Shown: piece by piece, positions 9,127 through 18,358 of the stretch
Layout: each line of letters starts with the position of its first letter
Position numbering within the stretch: the stretch's first letter is position 1
Program-made: the position numbers and the translations under genes
The notes under the pieces: generated by a model
Told to the model about the DNA's origin: nothing
Seen by the model: the letters and a program-made list of their open reading frames with translations, nothing else
The model's database searches: none
From: Theileria orientalis strain Shintoku
Lineage: Eukaryota > Apicomplexa > Aconoidasida > Piroplasmida > Theileriidae
Direction: 5' to 3'
Assembly (NCBI RefSeq): GCF_000740895.1
Contig: NC_025262.1
Span: forward strand, 1,604,001 to 1,668,000
DNA: 64,000 nt

Positions 9127-11367
9127 CTAGGTGGTAGATTGGTCATCAGTAACATTGAAAACCTTCTCCTCACCGTTATACATAAGGATCTTTACCTCGG
9201 GGGTATCTTCAGACCCACTCACTTTAACCTTTAAGCCATATTCATTGGCGCCCTTAGATTCCCAGACTTTCTTCTTTCCAGTGATCACTTTAATAAATCC
9301 TACGTTATGTTTAGCGGTATATGTAAAACCATTGTCCTCTGTGGTGTATTCGAAGTATAACGAATTTTCGTTTCTTTTAATATCCAAATTTAATGGATTA
9401 AACTTCCTATGCCACTCATCAGAATTTTCCTTCTTTTCAAAACGCTTAAGGTTTTCGTTTAGCAAATACACATCAAAGTATCTATTTTCTTGTTGTAAAT
9501 TCTTGTATAACACGATCTTCGACACAACATCTTCTGGGTAATCTGGCTCATAAATCTTTTTATTACCTATTTTAACCAACCCACATATCATGCCTGTTTT
9601 TATGGTAAATGTGATTTCAAAATTCTGGGAATCGCATTGGAAATAGGAGGTGGAAGAAGTTGATAATATATCTAATTCAAAGAATTCGATTACCTTATAT
9701 CCGTCACCATCCTTGATACAGGATGCAAAAAATCCTTCAAAATTAATCAATATCTTGGAACCATCCTTATTGTATGACAATTTGAGTGGGTATTTATCTC
9801 CATGATTATTGGAGTCATGTTTCCACAATTCCTTGCCCTTATGTGTAACCTTGACAATCTTTACATCTTTAAAATTAAAAAGGATCGCATTGTCCTGATC
9901 GGTTATATCAAAGGTTGTAAGGGCAATTTCTTCAATATTATTGTCAGAACTCTTGCTATACAATTTAAAGTCAAATAGATGTTCGTTTTTCAATTTGCCA
10001 TCATCACCCTTGGTATAGACCACAAATAAATCATCAAAAAATAGTGCCAGTTTATCAGGAACATATTTGAGTAGTTTAGGATATTTGCCGTCAATCTTAC
10101 TGTTATCGTGTTTCCACAATTCATCGACCTTATGTTTTACCATTGCACATTTATGTTCATCCTTGAATTTAAACACGTGCTCATTGTCTTGATTTATTAA
10201 ATCGTAGGCTGTAACACCCATTTCCTTCAAATTATTAGATTCCATGGAAAACAGTTTAAAGTCGAAACAACTCTCATTACCCAATTTCCCATCAACATTT
10301 TTGGTATAAACCACAAATGTATCGTCGAAACTCAGTGCCAGTTTATCAGTGGCGTATTTGAGTAGTTTAGGATATTTGTCTCCATGTTTATCACTATCGT
10401 GTTTCCACAGCTCCTTGCCCTTATGTTTGACCTCCTCAAGCTTAACTTCATCTTTAAAGGTAAAAAGGAATTCTTGGTTGTCTTGAGTTAATTCATAAGC
10501 TGTGGCATCTAGTTCCTTCAAGTTATTAGTATCTTTAACATACAATTTAAAGTCAAATAGATGTCCTTCATCCCATTTGGCCTCTTCATTTTTTGAATGA
10601 ACTATAAACGCGTGTTCGAAGTTAATAGACATCTTATCGGGCCAGTAGTATTTGAGATCTTTAGGATATTGATCGCCATGTTTACTTTTGTCATGTTTCC
10701 ATACAGATGCCTTATTAAGAAGGATTTTGACTGAATCTGCTTTTTCTATACTCCTATGGATAAACTTGACTTCAGTACACTTTGTGTTATCGTTGAACTT
10801 AAATCTAAATAAGTCGTTGTCATGATTCTGTGTGTATTGTGTGGAAGTAAGTTCAGTTAATGTATTGGAAGCATCGTTCCCATATACTCGGATATCGGAG
10901 TCTAGAACATATTTGCTGTCTGCCTTGGTAAAGTGTCTGTGGTTGGTACCGGTAAATATTGTAACTTTACTCATGTTTGAGCATGAACCTGTTCCATCTC
11001 TAACAACTGCAGTGGCATAATCTGTAGGCTCTTTTGTATTCCACACTTCATCTACTGTGTTGGAACAGCAGCTACCAGACTTCTTAACTGATGAAAATCC
11101 GTACCCAGATTTAGGTGTGTATTTGGCAGACCCGTCTTTCTTAAGGCACTTATAATTATCTTTTGATTCAGTGTTTTTAACATCTAGTTCGATTGACTTT
11201 AACTTAGTATTTTCAGAGTCGGATGTGGTATGATAACCTGAACTAGAACAAGACTGAGTTCCACCTCCGGATGAACCCAATTCATTTTTAGCATGTACCA
11301 CTAAATTCCTCACTCTTTGCGATATGGAGTAGGTAATTATGAATGCCACAAGTGTGTACAATCTCAT
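9127..11367 (-). CDS. FAINT-domain secreted protein, seven modules
   Basis: A single 746-aa frame starts at ATG 11367 with a signal peptide (MRLYTLVAFIITYSISQ). About seven FAINT-like modules follow, recognised by a Trp or equivalent core: VWNTK near 107, VWKHD near 219, LWKHD near 319, 413 and 512, IYEPD near 602 and VWESK near 697. The central modules share LWKHDS followed by K-x-x-GDKYPKLLKY, and their DNA is visibly similar, so they arose by recent internal duplication with a period of about 95-105 residues. FAINT proteins are Theileria-specific secreted proteins. There is no transmembrane anchor and no long low-complexity stretch, unlike its relatives downstream. Codon use is AT-rich. 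Confidence 0.87.
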   Translation of the reverse strand: MRLYTLVAFIITYSISQRVRNLVVHAKNELGSSGGGTQSCSSSGYHTTSDSENTKLKSIELDVKNTESKDNYKCLKKDGSAKYTPKSGYGFSSVKKSGSCCSNTVDEVWNTKEPTDYATAVVRDGTGSCSNMSKVTIFTGTNHRHFTKADSKYVLDSDIRVYGNDASNTLTELTSTQYTQNHDNDLFRFKFNDNTKCTEVKFIHRSIEKADSVKILLNKASVWKHDKSKHGDQYPKDLKYYWPDKMSINFEHAFIVHSKNEEAKWDEGHLFDFKLYVKDTNNLKELDATAYELTQDNQEFLFTFKDEVKLEEVKHKGKELWKHDSDKHGDKYPKLLKYATDKLALSFDDTFVVYTKNVDGKLGNESCFDFKLFSMESNNLKEMGVTAYDLINQDNEHVFKFKDEHKCAMVKHKVDELWKHDNSKIDGKYPKLLKYVPDKLALFFDDLFVVYTKGDDGKLKNEHLFDFKLYSKSSDNNIEEIALTTFDITDQDNAILFNFKDVKIVKVTHKGKELWKHDSNNHGDKYPLKLSYNKDGSKILINFEGFFASCIKDGDGYKVIEFFELDILSTSSTSYFQCDSQNFEITFTIKTGMICGLVKIGNKKIYEPDYPEDVVSKIVLYKNLQQENRYFDVYLLNENLKRFEKKENSDEWHRKFNPLNLDIKRNENSLYFEYTTEDNGFTYTAKHNVGFIKVITGKKKVWESKGANEYGLKVKVSGSEDTPEVKILMYNGEEKVFNVTDDQSTT

Positions 11368-12411
11368 TTACACCTATATTGAGTAAAGAGATCTTGGACA
11401 ATCTTTGGGTATATGACTTGGATTAACAAGAAATATGTAATGTTTGAGGATTAATCAGTGTAAAAATTGTATAATAATTTAAATGGTATATTATACGAAT
11501 TCTACGGGGACTGTTTTCTAAGACAATCATAAGTTTATGTTAAAGCTACACATATCCACATCTAATTACCCCTAGTTGCGTAAATGACATATCAGTAAGT
11601 GAGTTGTTGTGAAGACGCATCAAATCGAAAGTGTGTTATAATCTTTAATGATACCTAGTGTGAACGTTGTTAGACAATATTATACAAAGAGTTCATAATA
11701 AATTTATTAAATAGTACAGCTGTATTAATCATGCAACAGTTAAGATCGTATTGGTGTTATCAAATACAAATTGTTAAAATTGGTCAGTGATGAAAGAATT
11801 ACATACTACATTGGTTGACTATATAAATTAAGATTTAGAAATATGCTACAATTAAGGGTATTTTAAACATACTAAAATCAGATCTAGTTATACAAGTGTG
11901 ACTTGAGTCTGATTCTAAAATTTAAAATACACCAACATGATCATAAATGATTAAAATGGATGCATCAGATGGGGATAATTAACACGTATAATTCAACTAA
12001 TTCCTTAATTAAATTTTATGATACTGTCTTTAACTACTGACACATGTCCATATCATACGTTACACCAGTCGTTTCAAACAGAAAACACAGCCACTTGCCA
12101 AACCCCGAAGTGTGTCAATGACTAGAATCCTGTATAGTGCATCACACATAACAATAAATATATACATCATTAGCAAACTCTAAATAAATCAATTACTCTT
12201 CATATTCTTTCTTTAGTTATATCCTGATATTAATATTATAAAATATCTTTTCTTTATATAAATCCGCCTTTTCAGCCTTGACTTTACACACGCAAAAACT
12301 CTTATATTTAAACCTTAAACCGACGTAAATAAGCTACAGCTATATAGCAGATATACTACGGCATTAAATTAACTGTGAATCAATGCAAATTTGCATAGAC
12401 CGCCGCGTAAA
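11368..12411. other. Noncoding 1-kb interval between FAINT gene and Sec1 gene
   Basis: I see no exon-like stretch. The interval is the 5' flank of the FAINT gene (ATG at 11367) and the 3' flank of the minus-strand Sec1 gene. It contains ATGGGGATAATTA at 11969-11981, which recurs upstream of the FAINT gene starting at 22508, and GTGTGTCAA at 12110-12118, which recurs at 8946 and 14740. Confidence 0.5.
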
Positions 12412-14587
12412 CTAGTTGCTGAACTCCTCCATCAGCTTCGAGGGGATCAGAATCTCGTCGCCTCCCAAGTACACATCCACGTTCTTGCGTTCGCAGAGTC
12501 TGTAGATCTCGCGGCACTCGGAGAAGCTTATGCCGCCGAGGACGTATACGATCAGCTTCTTGCGCTCCTCGTGGCCGCTCTTGAGGAGCATGTTGAAGCT
12601 CTCCAGGTTGTCGTGATTCTTGTGCTTCTTCTCCCCCGGAGGCGGGCCCTGCGTGGCCGACTGTATGAGCGGGTGCGAGAAGTGGTGGTTGACGTACTGG
12701 AGGAGCACGAAGATGATCTCCGAGAGGTAGCGCGAGAGCTCGTACTCCGAGTGCACCTTCTTGTAGTAGTTGTACAGCTCGCCCTTTTCTATCCTGTGGA
12801 CCACCTTGCTGTCCTTGCTCTTGTCGTCCTTGTCCCTGTCCTTGCTCCTGGAGTCCGAATGCGACTGCTCCTGCGCCCAGTAGTCAGTCTCGCCGGCGTT
12901 CGCAGGGTCCCCGGAGCTCAGGCTCGTCACTGGCAGCCTCGAAAGGACGTTGTTCAGCACGCTGAGCGCCCTCGGCGACAGCCTCAGCGTCAGCTTCGAC
13001 AGGTGCGCCCTCGTCAGGTTTGTGTAGTTGGTGAGGTAGAGCAGAATCAGGCGCACCTTGTCGTTGTCGTCCAGCGGCTCCGCCAGCGCCTCCTGCAGCT
13101 TCTCGAGGCACTTCGAGTGGCTCACGTGCTTCCCGCTCGAGTCCATGTTGGTTGCGATCATCTGCTCGACCACGCCCACCTTCACCAGCTGCCGGGACTC
13201 GACGTACTTGAAGCAGCGCTCGCTGAGGCGCAGGTGCGCCCAGCACTTGTCGAAGGTGTACTGGTAGTTGGGCAGCCTTCTCACCAGGTCCAGCGTGTTC
13301 TGCATGCTCGAGTCGCTTTTCCCCTGGCTCGTGGTGTCGTCCGAGATCTTGTTGATCTCCTCCGACACCTTCGCGTTGACCTGCTGGATGTGCAGGTGCA
13401 TGTACTCCTTGTACAGGAAGTCCTGCTCCGGGTCCAGCAGCGCCTCCTTCACCTCGTCCTTGTTCGAGGCCGTGATCAGCTTGTACTTGAAGCAGTTGTC
13501 GAACTTGTCCATTCTCGGGCTCCTCTTCAAGCTCGAGCCTGCCCTGTCCAGCTGCGGCTCCGCCTGCTCGTCCTGGTACGTGCAGTAATCTATCTGCACG
13601 AGGTCGTAGATGAACGCCTGGTACGTGTACTCGTGTATGAACAGCGGCGAGAAGTCGACTGACCTGTCGAAAATGATCAGCTCGCTGTTGGTCGAGGCCT
13701 TCGCGTCGAGCGTCGTGATCAGCAGGCGCTCCACTGCCGAGGCCACCATGCCCGTCACTCCGTACTTGGTTTTGTAAAAGCTCACCTTCGGCTGCACGTT
13801 CAAGACTGAGCAGACGCTGGCGACTCTGCTCGCCACCTTGTCGACGTACTCCTGCAGGCTTGCGCTCGTCCTTCCCCCGTCGTTCGGGGCCTGCCTTCCT
13901 GAGTTGAGCCCCGCGTACGTGCTCTGCGACGCCAGCATGTTATACAGGTCCTTGAAGTAGTAGTTTTGCGTGAAGAACACATTGGACTCGAACGTCACGA
14001 AGTTCATGTGCAGCTCAAAGCAGCCCAGCACCTTATCGAAGTCCATCTGCGCCGCTATCTTCTTCAGTACAGAGTCGTCCTTCAGGTGGCAGTTAAACAT
14101 TATGAAGACGCCCATGTAGCGCTCCTTTCCTCGCGCGAAGTCCTTCAGCAGCAGGTCCAGGTACGAAAAGTCGTCGCTCAGCATACACAGCACGTACTTC
14201 CCCTTCAGCGGCTCCCGCTTTTTCGTCAGCAGCTCCACCAGGTCCACTCCCTCGTCCAGAAGGTCACTCACAGAACAACAGGAGGAGATAACCTTAAGGC
14301 TTTTCGGGTCAACGAGCATGATTATCCTCCCGAAGGGTATGACCACCTGCTTTATTGCCCAAAGCAGCCCTGAAAATTAAACTTTGTGCGTTGAACACAG
14401 GTATTAAATTATTTAGTACAGAATCACCAACCGGTTAAAGACCCGAGTAACTATGCTTTATACATATATTATAGAGATTAAAATAAGTGTGGGACATTAA
14501 GTTGCTTAAATCTAACAGATGTTTAATGCTATATGCTTGAAATACGTCGTATTACTTACTTTCCTTCGCAGCCTGTTTTAGTGACAT
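12412..14587 (-). CDS. Sec1/Munc18-family (SM) vesicle fusion protein
   Basis: Exon 1 is 14587-14560 (MSLKQAAKE) and exon 2 is 14369-12412. The GTAAGT donor and TTTTCAG acceptor join in phase to give 661 aa. The joined N-terminus, AAKERLLWAIKQV then SCCSVSDLLDEGVDLVELL and KKREPL, follows the SM-protein start closely; without exon 1 only a GTG start would be available. ELIIFDRSVDFSPLFIHEYTYQA (from about residue 250) and the C-terminal KLIVYVLGGISFSECREIY are the classic Sec1 signatures. SM proteins clasp SNARE bundles to drive fusion; in apicomplexans this would serve secretion, including rhoptries and micronemes (inference). It looks closer to Sec1/Munc18 than to Vps33 or Sly1. Codon use is strikingly GC-rich compared with the flanking FAINT genes. 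Confidence 0.9.
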
Positions 14588-15374
14588 TGACGATTTAACA
14601 TTAAATTTGATTCAATTTTACCATTTATTGAATTAATTTTTAATAAAATACATATGTGTAAATAATTTATATAAATATTTACAAGTTTAAAGTAAAGGGA
14701 CTAATATGTGGGATTCACTAAAAATTACTCAGATCCCAAGTGTGTCAAATTTTTTATTTGTATTTTCTTCATGAAACTAAGCAAAAATGGACATACAAAT
14801 AATTACAAAAAGAAATGGCCTGAGCCCAATGTGGAATCCTAATATGATAAATATTTATAAAGTTAACATAACTTGTTAATAATAATTTAGGGTCATCAGC
14901 CTATATTATGATCACGAAAATGTATATTAATTATTCTTTTCATGTGTTTTAAGTTTTTTATATTCCATAATCCTTTGTGACCTCAATTTCCACTAAAAAT
15001 GTTAGTAATAGTACATGTTAATTACACTAAACATCTATAATTTAAACAACAACAGAAAATAAGTAGTGTGTGTATTAGATTTTAAATGAGATTAATAAAA
15101 ATTAAAACTACATTTAAATTAAATCTAGAAAAAACAATATATATATATCACCCTGGAATGAAAACTTAACGCGCTCGAGTAGTAAGCGTTAAGTTTTCAC
15201 AGAAAAGGCGGGTATTGTACCTAGAGTGAGAGGTCAAAACGAACCCGGGGAGTACCCGAACGGGACGTAATAAATGCGTTGCCGAGGCCAAAACTTATAC
15301 CTTAAACCAGACAAGCGGGTCGACCAGGAACCGAATGTGTCAGTTCAAAACCGACGGCGTAATGGAGCTGATTC
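14588..15374. other. Intergenic region with a GC-rich block near 15.15-15.37 kb
   Basis: The left 550 bp is AT-rich and featureless apart from GTGTGTCAA at 14740-14748. From about 15150 the composition becomes abruptly GC-rich up to the stop codon of the FAINT gene (15375). No open frame of note exists there. The block includes a perfect hairpin (listed separately) and would be the 3' untranslated region of the FAINT gene or an independent noncoding RNA. Confidence 0.5.
15159..15199. repeat. 14-bp perfect inverted repeat (hairpin)
   Basis: The arm TGAAAACTTAACGC (15159-15172) is matched exactly by its reverse complement at 15186-15199, with a 13-nt loop containing a ctcgag site. It lies about 180 bp past the stop of the FAINT gene on the minus strand, at the edge of a GC-rich block. 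It could be an RNA structure in a 3' UTR, or a protein-binding site. Confidence 0.8.
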
Positions 15375-17666
15375 CTATTCCACGTATTGATATTCAGTTA
15401 CCAAGTACCAGCCGTTGTCAGGGCTCTTCATGAACACCTGGGTGAACCCGTTGCAAGAGTACACCGTGACGGTGTTCCTGTCAGTCACCTGGACCTTCAC
15501 AGAGTAGAACTTGGGGTCGTCGGTGCTCCAAATGATGGCGTCGAGTCCGAGGATGGTCGGCACTGGCACGCGCTTGACCTGCTTGAAAATGTAGTCGGGC
15601 TTCGGAATGTAAATCTCAGTGTTTCCGTCCCGGAAGTAGTCGAAGAAGTAGGTGTTGTGGGTGCACTCGATGTCGAGGAAAATCGGAGTCCTTCCGGAGG
15701 GAAGAACGTGAGTGTGGTCCACCCACTCGCTGGAAATCTTCTTAAACTTCTTTATGGTTCCGTCGCAGAGGTACAGCGTGGCCAGCTTGTTCACGTAGTC
15801 GTACTCTACCCTGGAGAGGTATTCCTTGTGACTCGTCGCCTTCCAGATGATGATCGCCGTTCCCGAGAATGAGTAGCCCTTGAGCTCCTTGACGATACTG
15901 AAGGCGTAGTTGGAGCGTGGCCTGAATGTGCAGACGTTCAACTTGCACGAGTATTCGATGGTCTGAGTGCTCGCCTCCATTCCTATGTCGAGTTCAATGG
16001 GCTCCTTAGCCATCTTGCCCTTCGTCTCTGCGGGTACGGGGGCTACATGGGCCACAGGCTCAGGCACGATCGTAACATCTGGGAACTTGAGTCGTAAGAC
16101 CGGATCCCCGTTCTCATCGGGTATTATCAGCACCTTCTCCGGGTAAACGCCGTTTTCGCACTGCCACACGTGGTGGCGGCCCTTGACGACGCGGTCAACA
16201 AGGAACCTCGGCAGGGGAGTGAAGGTGTGAGTTCCAGTGTCCTCGTCGTACTCATAGCGCACTTCAGCCGTGGTTTCCTTAATCTTGAGGTCCAACGTGA
16301 GCAGGTACTGTTCTGGCTCCGGCTCGGGTTCAGACTTGAGCTCGATGTCAAGTACAACGTCCTGAGGGAATTGTAGTCGCAAAACCGGGTTGCCGGATTT
16401 GTCGACAAGTTCAGTAAGCTTCTCTGGGTAAATACCGCCTTTGGACTTCCACAAGTGCTCCTCTCCCCTTTTGACGATGAAGATAAAGTATGCGTCTGCT
16501 GGTGTGAATGTGTGTGTGTGTTGTTCAGAGTCATACTCGTAGTTGATGTATTTACTGCTTTCCCTCTTGTTGATGTCGACAGTAATAGGGGTGAGGTCTG
16601 CCTCCGGTTCCGCGTCACTGGCCTGAGACTCGACTTCCGATTCGCCCTCTCTGGGCGATAGAAGCTCAGGCGTGGCGGGGGCGACGTGTCTGGGAGACAG
16701 GGAGCCCTCGTGAGTTTCCGAGGGTGGCTTTGAGGGTATGGGGGCAAATAATAACTCGTGCTCGAGCGGCTTTGGCGGGTGCCTGGGCCTCGCGGGTGCG
16801 TGCTCGTCGTCACTTTCCGGCTCAACCTCTGCGAAGTTGATTCGGAGTAGGGGGTCGCCGTTCCTGTCGTAGCGCAGGATGACTTCCTCGCCGTAGTGAC
16901 CGTCCGAGTGCTCCCAGAGCACTCTCTCGCCGCGCCTAACCCTCCCAATGAGGTAGGGCTCTTTAGCTATAAAGATGTGGAGGTTGTCCAAGTCGTTGCG
17001 TTCGTAATAAATCCTGTTGGTGTTGAATCTGTTTTTGATGTCAACGACCACCAATTTGAATGAGTATTTATGATTTTCCCCTTTCAGATCCCGGGGGTCG
17101 CCCTCGAGCGTGGTGCCACGTCTTGAGTCCTTGACGATGGGCTCGAGTGGGACTGAGCAGGGGGACGTAGAAGCGCTGGATCTCCTGTCGCGCTCGTCCT
17201 CCGAGTCCGAACTTTCGTCATCTATCGGAACGAAGACGCGGATTGAGCGGTATCCGTCTTCTCTGTCCTTGACCGTCACCTTGTCGGCGAACTTGCCCTG
17301 CTTTGACCTCCAGAGGGTCTTATTGCCGTCCTTGAGGTGCTTGAACAAGAACCCATCGGTTGCGGTGTACGAGTGGGTCTTGTTGGCGACGTTGTAGGAA
17401 TAGTCAAACTCGTCGGTGTTGTGTTTAGTGTCGAGGTTGACTTTGATTGTATGAATTGTTGATATTTGATCAGTTTTCGGATGTTTGTCCCGTTCCGGGG
17501 GAGGTTTGGGCGGTTTTCTTTTAATGGGACGATAAACGGTAGAATCTCCTCTGCCGTGGATAGTGGACTTACCATTATTCCGAGCAGGTCTTGATTCCAC
17601 TGTTTGGTGCCCATTGCTGAGAAACAAACAGAGATATACCAATAAAAAGTTGCGATAAAACTTCAT
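15375..17666 (-). CDS. FAINT-domain secreted protein, six modules
   Basis: A 763-aa frame starts at ATG 17666 with signal peptide MKFYRNFLLVYLCLFLSNG. Six FAINT-like modules can be counted by their Trp cores: TLWRS near 117, VLWEH near 248, HLWKS near 404, HVWQC near 499, IIWKA near 604 and IIWST near 709. Each is preceded by a strand such as YSYN or YEYD plus HTFTP. Spacers between modules 1-3 are Pro/Glu/Ser-rich. There is no membrane anchor. Unlike the FAINT genes at 9-11 kb and 18-25 kb, codon use here is GC-rich, so base composition differs within one family in one locus. Host-cell targeting is possible for this family but not shown by the sequence. Confidence 0.87.
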   Translation of the reverse strand: MKFYRNFLLVYLCLFLSNGHQTVESRPARNNGKSTIHGRGDSTVYRPIKRKPPKPPPERDKHPKTDQISTIHTIKVNLDTKHNTDEFDYSYNVANKTHSYTATDGFLFKHLKDGNKTLWRSKQGKFADKVTVKDREDGYRSIRVFVPIDDESSDSEDERDRRSSASTSPCSVPLEPIVKDSRRGTTLEGDPRDLKGENHKYSFKLVVVDIKNRFNTNRIYYERNDLDNLHIFIAKEPYLIGRVRRGERVLWEHSDGHYGEEVILRYDRNGDPLLRINFAEVEPESDDEHAPARPRHPPKPLEHELLFAPIPSKPPSETHEGSLSPRHVAPATPELLSPREGESEVESQASDAEPEADLTPITVDINKRESSKYINYEYDSEQHTHTFTPADAYFIFIVKRGEEHLWKSKGGIYPEKLTELVDKSGNPVLRLQFPQDVVLDIELKSEPEPEPEQYLLTLDLKIKETTAEVRYEYDEDTGTHTFTPLPRFLVDRVVKGRHHVWQCENGVYPEKVLIIPDENGDPVLRLKFPDVTIVPEPVAHVAPVPAETKGKMAKEPIELDIGMEASTQTIEYSCKLNVCTFRPRSNYAFSIVKELKGYSFSGTAIIIWKATSHKEYLSRVEYDYVNKLATLYLCDGTIKKFKKISSEWVDHTHVLPSGRTPIFLDIECTHNTYFFDYFRDGNTEIYIPKPDYIFKQVKRVPVPTILGLDAIIWSTDDPKFYSVKVQVTDRNTVTVYSCNGFTQVFMKSPDNGWYLVTEYQYVE

Positions 17667-18358
17667 TAAAAAAGATTATGCTACACAAATCTAATTTTGA
17701 AATATTATCATTGTTATTGTACATTTTACTTGGTGTTTATTACCAATACATTGTTGAAATTTTGTTAGGGAGCCTATCTTTCTGATAGGTCGACTAGGTT
17801 GAAACGTGATTGTGTTGAACAGCTATTAGAGTGATAATGAGCCATATTTTCCATCAACCAACATTGAAATAATGGAAATAAACAGATATTTGCCAATAAA
17901 ATGTACATATTTAACTCAGCGCGATTTTAGGCTCGATTTTCGGGAAGCTCGGCACAGGTGGGGGGTCAATTTGCCCTAATGGCGTAAATTCAGAATTAAG
18001 TTTGTTTATTTCGCTAATATAGAGTATTTATACATCACATAGATTTATTTTAAATCGTTTTATTTACAGCATTATAAATTGTGTTGCTTAAACACCAGTA
18101 TTTTTTAATCTGAGCCTAGACAGTTACTATACCTACTAAATGTACAAGTTTCCATTAAAATAAAATTAATTTGATATAAATGAGTCCTTTACGTATTTCT
18201 AAAGGATTACAAGCATACGCAACTTTAAACGTGTGGAAATGGTCTTAAAAGTTGCAATTTATGTGAAAAATGTGTTACAACAGATACTTTTATTTCGTAA
18301 CCGTTAAATCCATTTAAATTGTTACCATTGCTTTCTTGGTTATTATAACTACATTATA
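17667..18358. other. Intergenic region between two FAINT genes
   Basis: No exon was recognised. It is mostly AT-rich, with one compact GC-rich patch at about 17918-17990 that contains a run of six G. This is 5' flank for the gene starting at 17666 and 3' flank for the gene ending at 18359. I could not match the patch to a known RNA family by eye. Confidence 0.4.

Noticed and set aside
12391..13662. 423-codon plus-strand open frame opposite the Sec1 gene
   Set aside because: It is a Val/Leu/Arg-rich shadow produced by the GC-rich codon bias of the Sec1 gene on the minus strand, whose family signatures are clear.
16127..16948. 273-codon minus-strand frame overlapping the FAINT gene in another frame
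   Set aside because: Lies inside the 763-aa FAINT gene, has Ser/Thr/Arg noise composition and no domain.
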